Source: Corynebacterium sp. 13CS0277 (GTDB taxonomy: Bacteria > Actinomycetota > Actinomycetes > Mycobacteriales > Mycobacteriaceae). Taken from it: a stretch of DNA of 64,000 nt. The position numbers and the translations under genes are program-made. Positions 54,938-63,684 of the stretch are shown here, piece after piece. The DNA lies in the NCBI RefSeq assembly GCF_002994655.1, contig NZ_PPDL01000003.1, positions 1 through 64,000 on the forward strand, read 5' to 3'. The notes beneath the pieces are model-generated. The model had not been told where the DNA came from and did no database searches. It worked only from the letters and a program-made list of their open reading frames with translations. The number at the start of each line of letters is the position of its first letter. The stretch's first letter is position 1.

Positions 54938-55876
54938 CTACAGCGTGGGGGCCTCGCGGCGGGCGACGACCTCGGCGCGGCCGGGCTCGACCGCCAGGTG
55001 CCAGTTGTCTTGGCCTGCGATCGTGTGGGCCGGCGCCAGGGTGACCGTGTCGGGGAAGAACAGCATGGACGTCGGGTCGACGATGACGTTGTTGTCGACC
55101 GAGCAGTTGTCGCCCAGCGGCAAATCAATGACCCCGGAGGACACCCCGAAGCGGCAGTTGCGGCCAATGGGCAGCATCCGCCGGCCGCCCGCCTCATCGG
55201 CGCGCGTCATGATCGTTGCCGACAGGCCGACCTGGGTGCCCTCCCCGAGGACGACGCCGAAAGACAACCGGCCTTCGATCTTCGCCGGCCCGAGCGAACC
55301 GGAGTTCAGTGATACGAAGCCTTCCCGCAGCACCCGGGTGCCGGGCGCCAGGTACGCCCCGAGGCGGACGCGTTCGGCCTCCGCGATGCGCACCCCGGAC
55401 GGCACCACGTAGTCGACCATGCGGGGCAGCCGGTCGACGGCGTAGACGTGGATGAGCCCCCGGGAGCGCAGCGCCGTGCGCACGGATTCGAAGTTATCCG
55501 GCAGGCAGGGACCCTTGTTGGTCCACACCACGGTCTCCAGGAGCTCCAAGGCGCCCTGCATGTTGATTTCCAACGGCTGCACCAAACGATGCGACAGCAA
55601 GTGCAGGCGCAGGTACACGTCGTGCGCATCCACCGGCGGGTGCGCCAGGGAGGCGATGTCGGTGCGGACGGCCACCTGCTCAACCATGCGGTCCTCGTCC
55701 AGCTTCACCAGCGACAGCATCTTCGGCGCCAGGTGCTGGGCACCCAGCCGCGTGGAGCCGGTGGTGGTGATCTCCCCCTCGGGGTACAGGGTGGGCTGCG
55801 GGTACCAGGTGTCCAGCACCGTCCCGTCCATCGCAATGTTGGCAATACCGATAGCGCTCGCACCCATAGTCATCAT
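54938..55876 (-). CDS. DapD paralogue (second tetrahydrodipicolinate succinyltransferase-like protein)
   Basis: A 312-residue hexapeptide-repeat acyltransferase closely related to the DapD 2.2 kb upstream: [89 protein letters not shown] and GRNCRFGVSSGVIDLPLGDNCSVDNNVIV. It differs in the last beta-helix coils, where DapD's [14 protein letters not shown] is replaced. It may be a second DapD, a regulator, or an acyltransferase of changed specificity. ATG 55876 follows TAGACT by eight bases; ATG at 55873 and 55867 are alternatives. Divergent from dapE. Confidence 0.87.
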   Translation of the reverse strand: MMTMGASAIGIANIAMDGTVLDTWYPQPTLYPEGEITTTGSTRLGAQHLAPKMLSLVKLDEDRMVEQVAVRTDIASLAHPPVDAHDVYLRLHLLSHRLVQPLEINMQGALELLETVVWTNKGPCLPDNFESVRTALRSRGLIHVYAVDRLPRMVDYVVPSGVRIAEAERVRLGAYLAPGTRVLREGFVSLNSGSLGPAKIEGRLSFGVVLGEGTQVGLSATIMTRADEAGGRRMLPIGRNCRFGVSSGVIDLPLGDNCSVDNNVIVDPTSMLFFPDTVTLAPAHTIAGQDNWHLAVEPGRAEVVARREAPTL

Positions 55877-56267
55877 GGTTGTTCAGTCTATTAGGCCGCC
55901 CCGCCGGGCAGGGAACCGCGGCAGGCCACGTGCCGCAGCTGTGCTGGGGCGATGCGCTGCGGTGTGCCGCAGGCCATGTGGCCCTGTGGGCCAGGCCCCT
56001 GGAGACGTCTGCGCGCACACCGGCGCGGTGCGGCGGCAGCCATGCGCCTGCGCGCAGCAGTGCCCTCGCAGTGGCACCCGCATCTGTGCCCCGGCGACGG
56101 CTGCGTCGGGGGCAGAACTGCGTCGGGGCGTGGGTGGCGTGGGGGAGCAGCCACCTGAGCACCTGTGGACAACTCTGCCTGGCGGGCGCGGAGTGTGGAC
56201 ACCTGCGCGCGTCTCATCAGGCACACCCTCCCGGGGATCCGGGGACTCCACTAGGCTGTGGGGCATT
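55877..56267. other. Divergent region dapD2 / dapE
   Basis: About 390 GC-rich bases with no supportable gene. It should hold the -10 of dapD2 on the minus strand and TAGGCT before dapE on the plus strand. Confidence 0.45.
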
Positions 56268-57407
56268 ATGAGCACCGACGACACCGCCGCCCAGGACGTA
56301 GCCCTCGACCTGCGGGCCACGCCCGTGGAACTCACCCGCCAGCTAGTCGACATCCCCAGCCCCTCCCACCACGAGGCCGCCATCGCCGACGCCGTGGAGG
56401 CCGCCCTGCGCCAGCAGGCACCCCAGCTGGAGGTGCTGCGCTTCAACAACAACGTTCTCGCCCGCACCACCCTGGGGCTGGACTCGCGGGTGATTCTCGC
56501 CGGCCACCTCGACACGGTGCCGATCGCCGACAATGTGCCCTCGACCTGGATGGAGGAGGACGGGCAGCGGGTGCTGCACGGCTGCGGCACCGTCGACATG
56601 AAAAGCGGCGATGCGGTGTTCCTGTCCACGGTCGTCGAATTGCTCGACCGCGGGCAGCTGACGCGGGACGTCACCCTCATCATGTACGAGGGGGAGGAGG
56701 TGGCCTCCCAGTACAACGGGCTCGGCCACATCAGCGAACACCACCCCGAGTGGCTGCGCGGCGACGTGGCGATCCTCGGCGAACCTTCTGGCGGCGTCAT
56801 CGAGGCCGGCTGCCAGGGCACCATTCGGCTCAAAGTCACGGCCCACGGGGTGCGCGCCCACTCGGCGCGGGCCTGGATGGGCCGCAACGCCATGCACGTG
56901 CTCTCCCCGGTCATTGCCCGCATTGCGGCCTACGAGCCCCAGCGCATCACCATCGATGGCTGCGAGTACCGGGAAGGCATCAACATCGTCAAGTGCGAGT
57001 CCTTCGTCGCCACCAACACCATCCCCGACGAGGCGTGGCTGTTCGTCAACTATCGCTTCGCCCCCAACAAGTCCGTGGAGGACGCCATGGCCCACCTGCT
57101 GGAGGTCCTGGACCTCGGGGACACGCAACGCCACGGCGCTGACTTCTCCGTGGAGGTCGACGACGCCGTCGGCGGGGCCCTGCCGGGGCTCGCGCAACCG
57201 GCCGCCGCGGAACTGGTGGCCGCCACCGGCGGGAATTTCCGCGCCAAGTACGGCTGGACGGATGTCAGCCGCTTCAGCGCGCTCGGGATCCCGGCGGTCA
57301 ACTTCGGGCCCGGCGACCCGGCCCTGTGCCACAAGCGTGACGAGCGCTGCCCGGTGACCATGATCGAGGACGTCGCCGCCACCCTGCGGACCTACCTCAG
57401 CAGCTAG
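56268..57407 (+). CDS. dapE: Succinyl-diaminopimelate desuccinylase
   Basis: Di-zinc peptidase-family enzyme releasing succinate from N-succinyl-LL-diaminopimelate, the step after DapC. The 379-residue product has His80 and Asp82 in GHLDTVP, bridging Asp110 in GTVDMKSGDA, and Glu143/144 in YEGEEVA, then the lid domain (VTAHGVRAHSARAWMGRNAMH) and the C-terminal FGPGDPALCHKRDERC containing a zinc His. ATG 56268 lies ten bases after TAGGCT. The LOG-family gene follows 77 bases later with a small hairpin between (57444-57461). Confidence 0.95.
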   Translation: MSTDDTAAQDVALDLRATPVELTRQLVDIPSPSHHEAAIADAVEAALRQQAPQLEVLRFNNNVLARTTLGLDSRVILAGHLDTVPIADNVPSTWMEEDGQRVLHGCGTVDMKSGDAVFLSTVVELLDRGQLTRDVTLIMYEGEEVASQYNGLGHISEHHPEWLRGDVAILGEPSGGVIEAGCQGTIRLKVTAHGVRAHSARAWMGRNAMHVLSPVIARIAAYEPQRITIDGCEYREGINIVKCESFVATNTIPDEAWLFVNYRFAPNKSVEDAMAHLLEVLDLGDTQRHGADFSVEVDDAVGGALPGLAQPAAAELVAATGGNFRAKYGWTDVSRFSALGIPAVNFGPGDPALCHKRDERCPVTMIEDVAATLRTYLSS

Positions 57408-57484
57408 AAGTACAACACCTACCGACACCCATCACGACAACTGCCCGCACGGCTGTGCGGGTAGGAGGAGACACGAGGAAGCTT

Positions 57485-58258
57485 ATGGATAACTCGCAGC
57501 CCAACGCCATGAAAATGTGGCTCCGCGGCCCCGTCATGCACCGCCACGGCGGCACCCAAGGATCCACCGCCGACCAGCGCCTGCTCGACGCCCAGCACTC
57601 CACCGACTGGTTGCACGAAGACCCCTGGCGGGTGCTGCGCATCCAAGCCGAATTCGTCAATGGCTTCGGCGCACTCGCCGAAATCCCGCAGGCCGTCACC
57701 GTTTTCGGTTCCGCACGCATCCCGGAAGACCACCCCTACTACGCCATCGGCCAGGAACTTGGTGCTGCACTCGCCGCAGCCAAGTACGCCGTCATCACCG
57801 GCGGCGGGCCCGGCCTCATGGAAGCCCCCAACCGGGGTGCCACGGACAATGGCGGGTTGTCCATCGGCCTCGGCATCGAGCTGCCCCACGAACAGCACCT
57901 CAACGACTACATTGAACTCGGGCTGAACTTCCGCTACTTCTTCGTCCGTAAGACGATGTTCCTCAAGTACTCCCAGGCCTTCGTCTGCCTGCCCGGCGGC
58001 TTCGGCACTTTGGATGAGCTTTTCGAAGCCCTGTGCATGGTGCAGACCGGCAAGATCACCCACTACCCGGTGGTGCTCATCGGCACCGAATTCTGGGGCG
58101 GGCTGGTCCAGTGGCTCAAAGACCGTCTGCTTGCCGAAGGCATGATCGCGGAGAAAGACCTGGATATCTTCTACGTGACCGACTCCGTCGATGAGGCGGT
58201 CGCCCACATTCAGTCCGTGCACGCCCAGATGCGCACCGACGCCGCCGACACCCACTAA
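57485..58258 (+). CDS. TIGR00730 Rossmann-fold protein (LOG family, nucleoside 5'-monophosphate phosphoribohydrolase)
   Basis: A 257-residue protein of the LOG family, whose members cleave cytokinin riboside 5'-monophosphates or other nucleotides. The fold and active-site motifs are clear: VTVFGSARI, GGGPGLMEAPNRGA, a LGIELPHEQ segment, FVRKTMFLKYSQAFVCLPGGFGTLDELFE with the PGGxGTxxE signature. ATG 57485 has GAGGAAG five bases upstream. An N-terminal extension of ~70 residues before the Rossmann fold is typical of this actinobacterial subgroup beside dapE (Rv1205-like). Physiological substrate unknown. Confidence 0.92.
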   Translation: MDNSQPNAMKMWLRGPVMHRHGGTQGSTADQRLLDAQHSTDWLHEDPWRVLRIQAEFVNGFGALAEIPQAVTVFGSARIPEDHPYYAIGQELGAALAAAKYAVITGGGPGLMEAPNRGATDNGGLSIGLGIELPHEQHLNDYIELGLNFRYFFVRKTMFLKYSQAFVCLPGGFGTLDELFEALCMVQTGKITHYPVVLIGTEFWGGLVQWLKDRLLAEGMIAEKDLDIFYVTDSVDEAVAHIQSVHAQMRTDAADTH

Positions 58259-58298
58259 CACCGTCCACGTCACCCCGCCCGGCCCCCGCGCACCGACA

Positions 58299-58335
58299 CA
58301 CGGCGCGCCGGGCACGCGTGCCGGTGTGCGCCGTG
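58299..58335 (+). terminator. GC-rich nested hairpin after the LOG gene
   Basis: CACGGCGC pairs with GCGCCGTG around the palindrome GGCACGCGTGCC, 40 bases after the stop. Confidence 0.55.
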
Positions 58336-58392
58336 GCGTGGTGCGTGTTTATCTCCCTCGTTGTTTGTCCCCGGGAAGGATCCCACCCACTC

Positions 58393-58740
58393 ATGCTTTT
58401 CGTTGCCATCGCCGTTGTTGTCGTGGTGTTCGCGTTCCTACTGTCGGTGACGGCGGTGTCTGCGCTGCGCCGCTTGAGCGCCGCGGAGGATGCGGCCGCT
58501 GTTGCTGGTGTGGACGCGGATGCGTTACCCGCGGAGCAGCAGGCGGCCCGCCTGGTGGCGAACGCCCAGGCCCTTGCCGACGGTGCCCCGGAGCAGGTGA
58601 GCTTCGATGTGCGCGCCCGGGGCTATGACCAGCAGCAGGTGGATGCGGTCATCGATGGTTTGCTGGCGCAGCTGCGCCAGGCGCGTCAGGCCCAGGGGCC
58701 TCACGCGCCGGTGACGCCCGCGCCGTCGGCGCAGGGGTAG
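58393..58740 (+). CDS. Small membrane-anchored DivIVA-domain protein
   Basis: A 115-residue protein: a single N-terminal membrane helix (about residues 2-22, FVAIAVVVVVFAFLLSVTAV), an Ala-rich linker, and a C-terminal DivIVA-like motif (VSFDVRARGYDQQQVDAVIDGLLAQL, residues ~72-97). The motif resembles the membrane-curvature or partner-binding start of DivIVA/Wag31 proteins. ATG 58393 has GGGAAGGA about twelve bases upstream. Similar genes precede DUF3117 in mycobacteria (Rv1209). A link to polar growth is plausible inference. Confidence 0.85.
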   Translation: MLFVAIAVVVVVFAFLLSVTAVSALRRLSAAEDAAAVAGVDADALPAEQQAARLVANAQALADGAPEQVSFDVRARGYDQQQVDAVIDGLLAQLRQARQAQGPHAPVTPAPSAQG

Positions 58741-59171
58741 GTGGCCCCCGCCGCCCGGGTGAGGGGGCGTGTGGGCGACCGGCACCACAGGGTGGGCGTG
58801 ACGCCGGCTATGTGGGCGGCGGATTTGTCTGCAGGTCACACCCTTATGCCCCTGTTGCTGCACGCGGGCTTTCGGTAGAATGGGTGAAAGTTTAGGCGCG
58901 TGTTGTCATCAGGGTTCGCCTCCGCTGCGGCGGTGGGTTGACTGATGGGGCCACGCGCTGCGGCCCCGCAGATCCCGCGCCCCACGCACCGGTGTGTGCT
59001 CGTTGCACAGAGCTTGGTGTCGTGACGTGCGCCCCCGCCGTCGTGTCGGCAGGGGAGCGCCTGGGGTGTTGTGTGACCCGTTCCTCGTGTTCGCCCGCGT
59101 GCGCGGGCGGCGCCACGGGGCATCTGCAAGCTATGTCAACGCAAGAAATTCGTGAAGGAGTGTCGGTTGCT
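58741..59171. other. Intergenic region before the DUF3117 gene
   Basis: About 430 bases. TAGAATGGGTGAAAG near 58875 is a plausible -10 and start region, giving the DUF3117 mRNA a leader of roughly 290 bases. No gene is supported. Confidence 0.4.
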
Positions 59172-59339
59172 ATGGCAGCGATGAAACCCCGTACTGGTAA
59201 TGGTCCGATGGAAGCCGCCGAGGAAGGCCGCAAGATTGTGATGCGTATCCCCACCGATGGTGGTGGCCGCCTCGTCGTGGAGCTCAACAAGGAGGAGGCC
59301 GCAGAGCTCGGCGCTCTTCTGGTCGCTGCTTCCGAATAA
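59172..59339 (+). CDS. DUF3117 domain protein
   Basis: A 55-residue protein with the almost invariant actinobacterial DUF3117 sequence: MAAMKPRTGNGPMEAAEEGR, then RIPTDGGGRLVVELNKEEAAELGALL. Function unknown. ATG 59172 has GAAGGAG eleven bases upstream. The larger open frame before it is not gene-like. Same place as Rv1211, ahead of glgA. A nested hairpin terminator follows. Confidence 0.93.
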   Translation: MAAMKPRTGNGPMEAAEEGRKIVMRIPTDGGGRLVVELNKEEAAELGALLVAASE

Positions 59340-59383
59340 CGCAGTCACGCCCGCAACTGTGCGTTGCGGCGTCGAATCCTGCG

Positions 59384-59435
59384 GCACCCGCTGTGCCGGC
59401 CCCCGTAGCGTGAGGGCCGCGCGGCGGGTGCTTTT
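59384..59435 (+). terminator. Intrinsic terminator of the DUF3117 gene
   Basis: GCACCCGC (59384-59391) pairs with GCGGGTGC (59424-59431), inner GGCCC/GGGCC, followed by TTTTGCGTTTG. Confidence 0.82.
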
Positions 59436-60024
59436 GCGTTTGCCGGGGGCGCAAAGATCGGGTTGAAAGACAAAATGTGTGTCTGGGTGGGGGGAGAGAC
59501 GTCCCGGAGTCTTTTCCTGCGGTTACTCCCCGGGGTATAGCGGGGGTGGCAACGGGGGTGGTGCGGTGTGCTGGCGTGTCAGGGGCGCGCGGTCGGGGTG
59601 GGCTTCTCACCCGGGTGGGTGCGTGGCTGTGCCGGGCGCGGAGGGGGCCGGGCGACTGCGGGAAGGTGGGCCCGAAATCGCGCAGCGTGTCCACGTCACC
59701 GGCGGTAGCAGGTCCGTGCCGCACGGCGGCGGTGGCCGGCGTGGGACGAGGAGGGCGTGGGGTAACAGGTGGCGGCCGACGGGCGCGCACGGTGGGGTGG
59801 TGGCGCGTCGGGTGTTGTCAGCGTCCGGGGTGCTGTGATGAAGTAGGGCACGCGGGCGTTCATTCCGGCCGCTGCATTATTCTCATCGTTGTCCCGGCCA
59901 TTGCCTTGCAAGAAGGCTCCGGCTGGGGCTGCTGCCCCGCAGCACCTCCTTTTGAGGGCTGTGTGTGGCTGAGTTGATGTTTGTTGTTTTTCCTTCTTTC
60001 ACCCCGTAGAGAAAGCGTGTCACC
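59436..60024. other. Non-coding region before the methyltransferase gene
   Basis: About 590 bases with no supportable gene. An AT-richer patch (GTTGATGTTTGTTGTTTTTCC) lies just before the methyltransferase start and may contain its promoter. Confidence 0.4.
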
Positions 60025-60897
60025 GTGCTGAATGACATTCTTGACGTCCTGGCCACTCCCGGCGATTGCCAGCCGCTGCAGTTGGGCGCGGATGGCCGCT
60101 GCCTGGTGGCGGCGGATGGTCGCAGCTACCCGGTCAGCGAGTCCGGCTATGTCACCATCGCGGGGGAGCAGGGGCTGCGCTACCAGGGTGATGATGCGGA
60201 GATGATTGCGGCCCGCGAGGCGTTTTTGTCGCGCGGCCACTACGCCCAGTTCGTGGAGGCCGTCACCGCAGCTGTCGATGATGCGTTGGATGATGCGCAG
60301 ATCGATGACGCTCACCGCCCGGTCCTGCTGGAGGTGGGGGCCGGCACCGGCTACTACCTCTCCCACAGCCTGGATACTATTCCCGGCTCCGTGGGCATCG
60401 GCATCGATGTGTCGGTGCCGGCGGCGTCGATTCTGGCGCACTGCCACCCCCGCGTCGGCGCCGTGGTGGCGGACGCGTGGGCGCAGCTGCCGCTGCGGGA
60501 CGCGTCCGTCAACGCCATCACGGTGGCGTTCGCGCCGCGCAATGCCGCCGAGTTTGCGCGCGTGCTGGCCCCCGGCGGCCAGGTCGTGGTCCTCACGGAT
60601 GTGCCGGGCCACCTCGTGGAGCTGCGGGAGCCGCTGGGGATCACCGATGTGGAGGCCGGCAAGCTGGAGCGCCTCATCGATCAGGCGTCCTCCCACCTGG
60701 TGCCCGTCGCGGAGCCGGAGATGATCGAGTTCCCCATGAACCTGGATCAGGCGTCGATTGCCGCCCAGATTGGGATGAGCCCCTCGGCACGCCACATCCA
60801 CCCGGAGGTGCTGGCCCGCCGCATCGCGGCCCTGGATGACCACATGAAGGTCACCGCCCGCGCCGCCGTCATCCGCCTGGAACGCAAGCAGCAGTAA
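60025..60897 (+). CDS. RlmA-type rRNA methyltransferase (SAM-dependent)
   Basis: A 290-residue class I methyltransferase resembling RlmA(I/II), which methylate 23S rRNA G745/G748. The N-terminal domain normally has a Cys4 zinc site; here only one Cys (GDCQPLQ) remains in that region, with the recognisable CLVAADGRSYPVSESGYVTI segment, so zinc binding looks lost. The SAM domain has motif I LLEVGAGTGYYLSHSLD (~100-116), GIGIDVSVPAA and DAWAQLPLRDASVNAI. The late FAPRNAAEFARVLAPGGQVVVL is typical. GTG 60025 is used. Tylosin-type resistance by RlmA(II) homologues is known, but the role here is unknown. Confidence 0.85.
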   Translation: MLNDILDVLATPGDCQPLQLGADGRCLVAADGRSYPVSESGYVTIAGEQGLRYQGDDAEMIAAREAFLSRGHYAQFVEAVTAAVDDALDDAQIDDAHRPVLLEVGAGTGYYLSHSLDTIPGSVGIGIDVSVPAASILAHCHPRVGAVVADAWAQLPLRDASVNAITVAFAPRNAAEFARVLAPGGQVVVLTDVPGHLVELREPLGITDVEAGKLERLIDQASSHLVPVAEPEMIEFPMNLDQASIAAQIGMSPSARHIHPEVLARRIAALDDHMKVTARAAVIRLERKQQ

Positions 60898-60965
60898 CAC
60901 CCCGCCACCCCACCCCCGCTCTTGTCGCTGTGCCATGCTGCGACACAGACCCCGAGAACGACTAC

Positions 60966-61023
60966 AGGCCTGTCGCCTCGCACTCCGTGGAGAACTCCAC
61001 CGGGAGTGTGAGATGACAGGCCT
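60966..61023. terminator. Triple-nested hairpin between the methyltransferase and GH32-like genes
   Basis: AGGCCTGTC/GACAGGCCT encloses CTCGCACTCC/GGGAGTGTGAG, which encloses GTGGAG-AA-CTCCAC. An almost continuous 58-base stem between convergent genes. Confidence 0.82.
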
Positions 61024-61077
61024 CGTGCGTCTGTGCGTCTGTGCGGCTGTGCGGCTGGGTGATTGGGTGCGTGCGCC

Positions 61078-62577
61078 CTACATCAGGGGCGGCAGGCCGG
61101 GGCGCAGCACCTCGCTGTGGAGGATCTCCGCCCCGCCGTGGGTGGTGACGGTGAACTCGGGCGTGCCGCGGAAGTCGATGCGGCTCGCCATGGCGACGAC
61201 ACCACCGTCGGCGAAGACTTCCACGGTGGAGCCATCGACGATGACGGTGAGCGTGTCGGAGTCCGCCACGATGAGCGGCGCGGTCGCAGGGGTGCTGCCG
61301 GCGAAATCACCGAAGCTGCGGTCCAGGGTGAGGGTGTCGCCGTCGTGGGTGACGATGGCGGCGACGTCGCCGGCCTCGTTGGCGATCTCCAGGCGGAGGT
61401 GCCCCCGGGTGGTGTCGATGATGCCCGTCCAGGCGCTCGCACGGGAGGAGGTGACGATGGCGTCCCGCAGCCCCGGCGTCGGCGTCTGGTACAAGATCCC
61501 GTCCTGCAGGGTCGCCAGCCGGGGAATGCTCAGGCAGTTCGCCCAGCCCTCGTCACTCAAGGACGGGTGGGAGGAGCCATCGTCGAAACGGCCCGCGCCG
61601 TTCATGAGGCCGAAGAGCACCGCCTGGTCGAAGGTGGTGTCGTCGGCGACGTTGGTGTTGCGGGGGCGCACAAAATCGTGGCCGTAGTCGATCGGGGTGA
61701 ACCCGGTGGCGACGGTGAAGGTGGTGCCCTCACAGCGGCCGACGAGGTAGCCCGTGACATCGCGCGCCGGGGTACCGGCAGCATCATCGGCGGGCAGCTC
61801 AATGGTGGTGATGAACACGTCGTGGAGGGTGCCGGTGACGTCATCGCGCAGCCGGATCATGCGGGGGCTGACGAGCCGGGCACCCGGCTGGATGCCGGTG
61901 TCGCCGGCGAACACGATGGGGCCCTGCGGGTGGAAGGAGTGCCCGTCGGTGGATTCGCACAGGATGAGCTCCGGCTGCCCGGTGGCCGCATCGTCGGCGC
62001 AGACGAGCATCCGGTAGCGGCCGTCGAGCGGCGGCAGCACGCACGGGGAACGCAGCCGCGTGTAGCCGGCAATGTCGTCGAGCACGCTGCCGTGGTGGAC
62101 GACGAGCGGGTCGACGGCGGTCGCGTCCTCATCGAGGTGCTCCACCGTGGCCTGCAGGTCCTCGATGGAGGCACGCTGAATGGTGGTGGCGGTGTTGTCC
62201 GGCCAGCCAGTCGTGGTGGTGTAGTACAGCCACGCGCCCGCCCCCTTCGGCACGGCGGAGCCGGCCCACACGTTGTCGGTGGTGGCATGCGTCGCCGCGG
62301 CCAGCACGTCGGTGCACACGTCCCAGTCGTAGGCGTGGCGGAAGCTGACCTGGTGCGCCCAGCGGGCGGAACGGTCAACGCTGGCGCGGTACTGGTGGAA
62401 GATGTGCCAGGTGCCGTGGGCGTAGATCGCGCCGGCGGGCGCGCCGACGATGCCGGCTTCGGCGGTGACGTGCAGCTCCGGGCGGCGGGGCGCGTACACC
62501 GGCCGCGCCGACTGTGCGGGCTGGGTGGGGGTGTGCTCCGGGGCGAGGGGGGTGTCGTGTGCGTCGGGGGTGGCCAT
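61078..62577 (-). CDS. GH32-fold protein lacking catalytic residues
   Basis: A 499-residue protein with the five-bladed propeller and beta-sandwich layout of GH32 invertases/levanases. Fold landmarks: GAIYAHGTWHIFHQYRASV at the first blade, VWAGSAVPKGAGAWLYYT, and the C-terminal VEVFADGGVVAMASRIDF typical of the GH32C sandwich. The three catalytic motifs are altered. The nucleophile motif NDPNG is GAPAG (45-49), the RDP motif is RSP (176-178), and the acid/base ECPD position reads LVSPR (235-239). It is therefore probably not a glycosidase by the usual mechanism. ATG 62577 has AAGGA six bases upstream and lies two bases after the acetolactate decarboxylase stop. Confidence 0.82.
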   Translation of the reverse strand: MATPDAHDTPLAPEHTPTQPAQSARPVYAPRRPELHVTAEAGIVGAPAGAIYAHGTWHIFHQYRASVDRSARWAHQVSFRHAYDWDVCTDVLAAATHATTDNVWAGSAVPKGAGAWLYYTTTTGWPDNTATTIQRASIEDLQATVEHLDEDATAVDPLVVHHGSVLDDIAGYTRLRSPCVLPPLDGRYRMLVCADDAATGQPELILCESTDGHSFHPQGPIVFAGDTGIQPGARLVSPRMIRLRDDVTGTLHDVFITTIELPADDAAGTPARDVTGYLVGRCEGTTFTVATGFTPIDYGHDFVRPRNTNVADDTTFDQAVLFGLMNGAGRFDDGSSHPSLSDEGWANCLSIPRLATLQDGILYQTPTPGLRDAIVTSSRASAWTGIIDTTRGHLRLEIANEAGDVAAIVTHDGDTLTLDRSFGDFAGSTPATAPLIVADSDTLTVIVDGSTVEVFADGGVVAMASRIDFRGTPEFTVTTHGGAEILHSEVLRPGLPPLM

Positions 62578-62579
62578 GG

Positions 62580-63320
62580 CTATTCCTTCACCTCGGTGGT
62601 GTGTAGTTGGGCATCCAAGTCCTCGGGCGCGAGATCCGCGTCGAGGAAATCGTTCGTCACCGGCAGCCGCAGTTTCAGGTCGGTGCCGGGGCATAATTCG
62701 ATGACGCCCTCGTCGAGCACGAAGTCGAGAATGTGCCCGCCGCGGGTACGGCCGGCATCGATGAAGTGCACGTGGCAGCCCGGCACCGAGATGCCTTTTT
62801 CGTAGATGGGGGTGCGGAAGCCCGCCACCACCCCGTCGATGTTGGTGAAGACGTGCTCGGCATCGTCGCCGATGGCGTCCGCCATGGGGCGGTAGGGGCG
62901 CTGCTGCTTGGTGACGGTGCGGACCTTGACCATGCTGAACGTGCCCGTGATGCGCAAGGCGTACATGTAGTTCTTCGAGGGCATCATCCCGTCAATGAAC
63001 GCCGAGAGGTCTTTGCGTGCCCAGCCGGGCGGTGCGTCGCGGACGATGCGGGGCACGAAGTTGGTGGCCACCGCGAAAGGACTGCGCTGCTGCAGGTCGG
63101 CGACGCGGGCGGTGCCGTCGCCCCGGAGCTGGTAGCAGGTGCCGTCGATGATGACCATTTCCCCATCGAGGGCGTCGAACGTGCCCAGGCCGAAGTTGCC
63201 GTGCCCAAGCAGCTCACTGACGGTCATCTCGCCGTCGTAAATGCCGTCCAACAGGGCAGTCATTAACGAGTTCTGGAAGATAGTGTGCCGTTCGATCGGC
63301 AACGTGCTGTTAGCGCTCAC
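62580..63320 (-). CDS. budA: Acetolactate decarboxylase
   Basis: Converts (S)-2-acetolactate to acetoin, diverting pyruvate from branched-chain amino acids to a neutral overflow product. The 246-residue length is typical. Motifs: FQNSLMTALLDGIYDGEMTVSELLGHGNFGLGTFD, VIIDGTCYQL, SPFAVATNF and the zinc site GCHVHFIDAGRTRGGHILDF with His183, His185 and His196. GTG 63320 is chosen because TAGGGT lies seven bases upstream; the earlier GTG 63329 overlaps that box. No acetolactate synthase is adjacent. It is transcribed first in a unit with the GH32-like gene. Confidence 0.92.
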   Translation of the reverse strand: MSANSTLPIERHTIFQNSLMTALLDGIYDGEMTVSELLGHGNFGLGTFDALDGEMVIIDGTCYQLRGDGTARVADLQQRSPFAVATNFVPRIVRDAPPGWARKDLSAFIDGMMPSKNYMYALRITGTFSMVKVRTVTKQQRPYRPMADAIGDDAEHVFTNIDGVVAGFRTPIYEKGISVPGCHVHFIDAGRTRGGHILDFVLDEGVIELCPGTDLKLRLPVTNDFLDADLAPEDLDAQLHTTEVKE

Positions 63321-63327
63321 CTGGCCC

Positions 63328-63333
63328 ACCCTA
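63328..63333 (-). promoter_or_regulatory. -10 box of budA
   Basis: On the minus strand TAGGGT ends seven bases before GTG 63320, selecting it as a leaderless start. Confidence 0.5.
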
Positions 63334-63684
63334 GTGATTTCTCACCCACTGTGCAGCGGGCAACGCCCCACACTCGCACAAGGGGCTGCACATCTGCTGT
63401 GGGGTGCCCTCACCCGTGCGGCGGGGTTGGGGGAGGCGCAGCTGTGGGCAAAGTGCCAGCACCCAGCCATATAAGCACACGTGCATGGGTGTGGGGTGGG
63501 CTCCGCGTGGGGGAAGTCGGGGCCGCCCGGAAACAGACGTGCCCGTGACGCACCACCGCACCCACCCCAGGGCGCACGTGACGACACGTGCACGGTGCCT
63601 GTCCGCCAGCGGTGCGGGCAGTGGGGTGGGTGCGGTGGGATAAGGTGCGCCGCTAGTGTGGCGCGGCGCTGCAGCAGGGAGGTG
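63334..63684. other. Intergenic region budA / glgA
   Basis: 350 bases with no supportable gene and no clear terminator for glgA. Confidence 0.4.
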
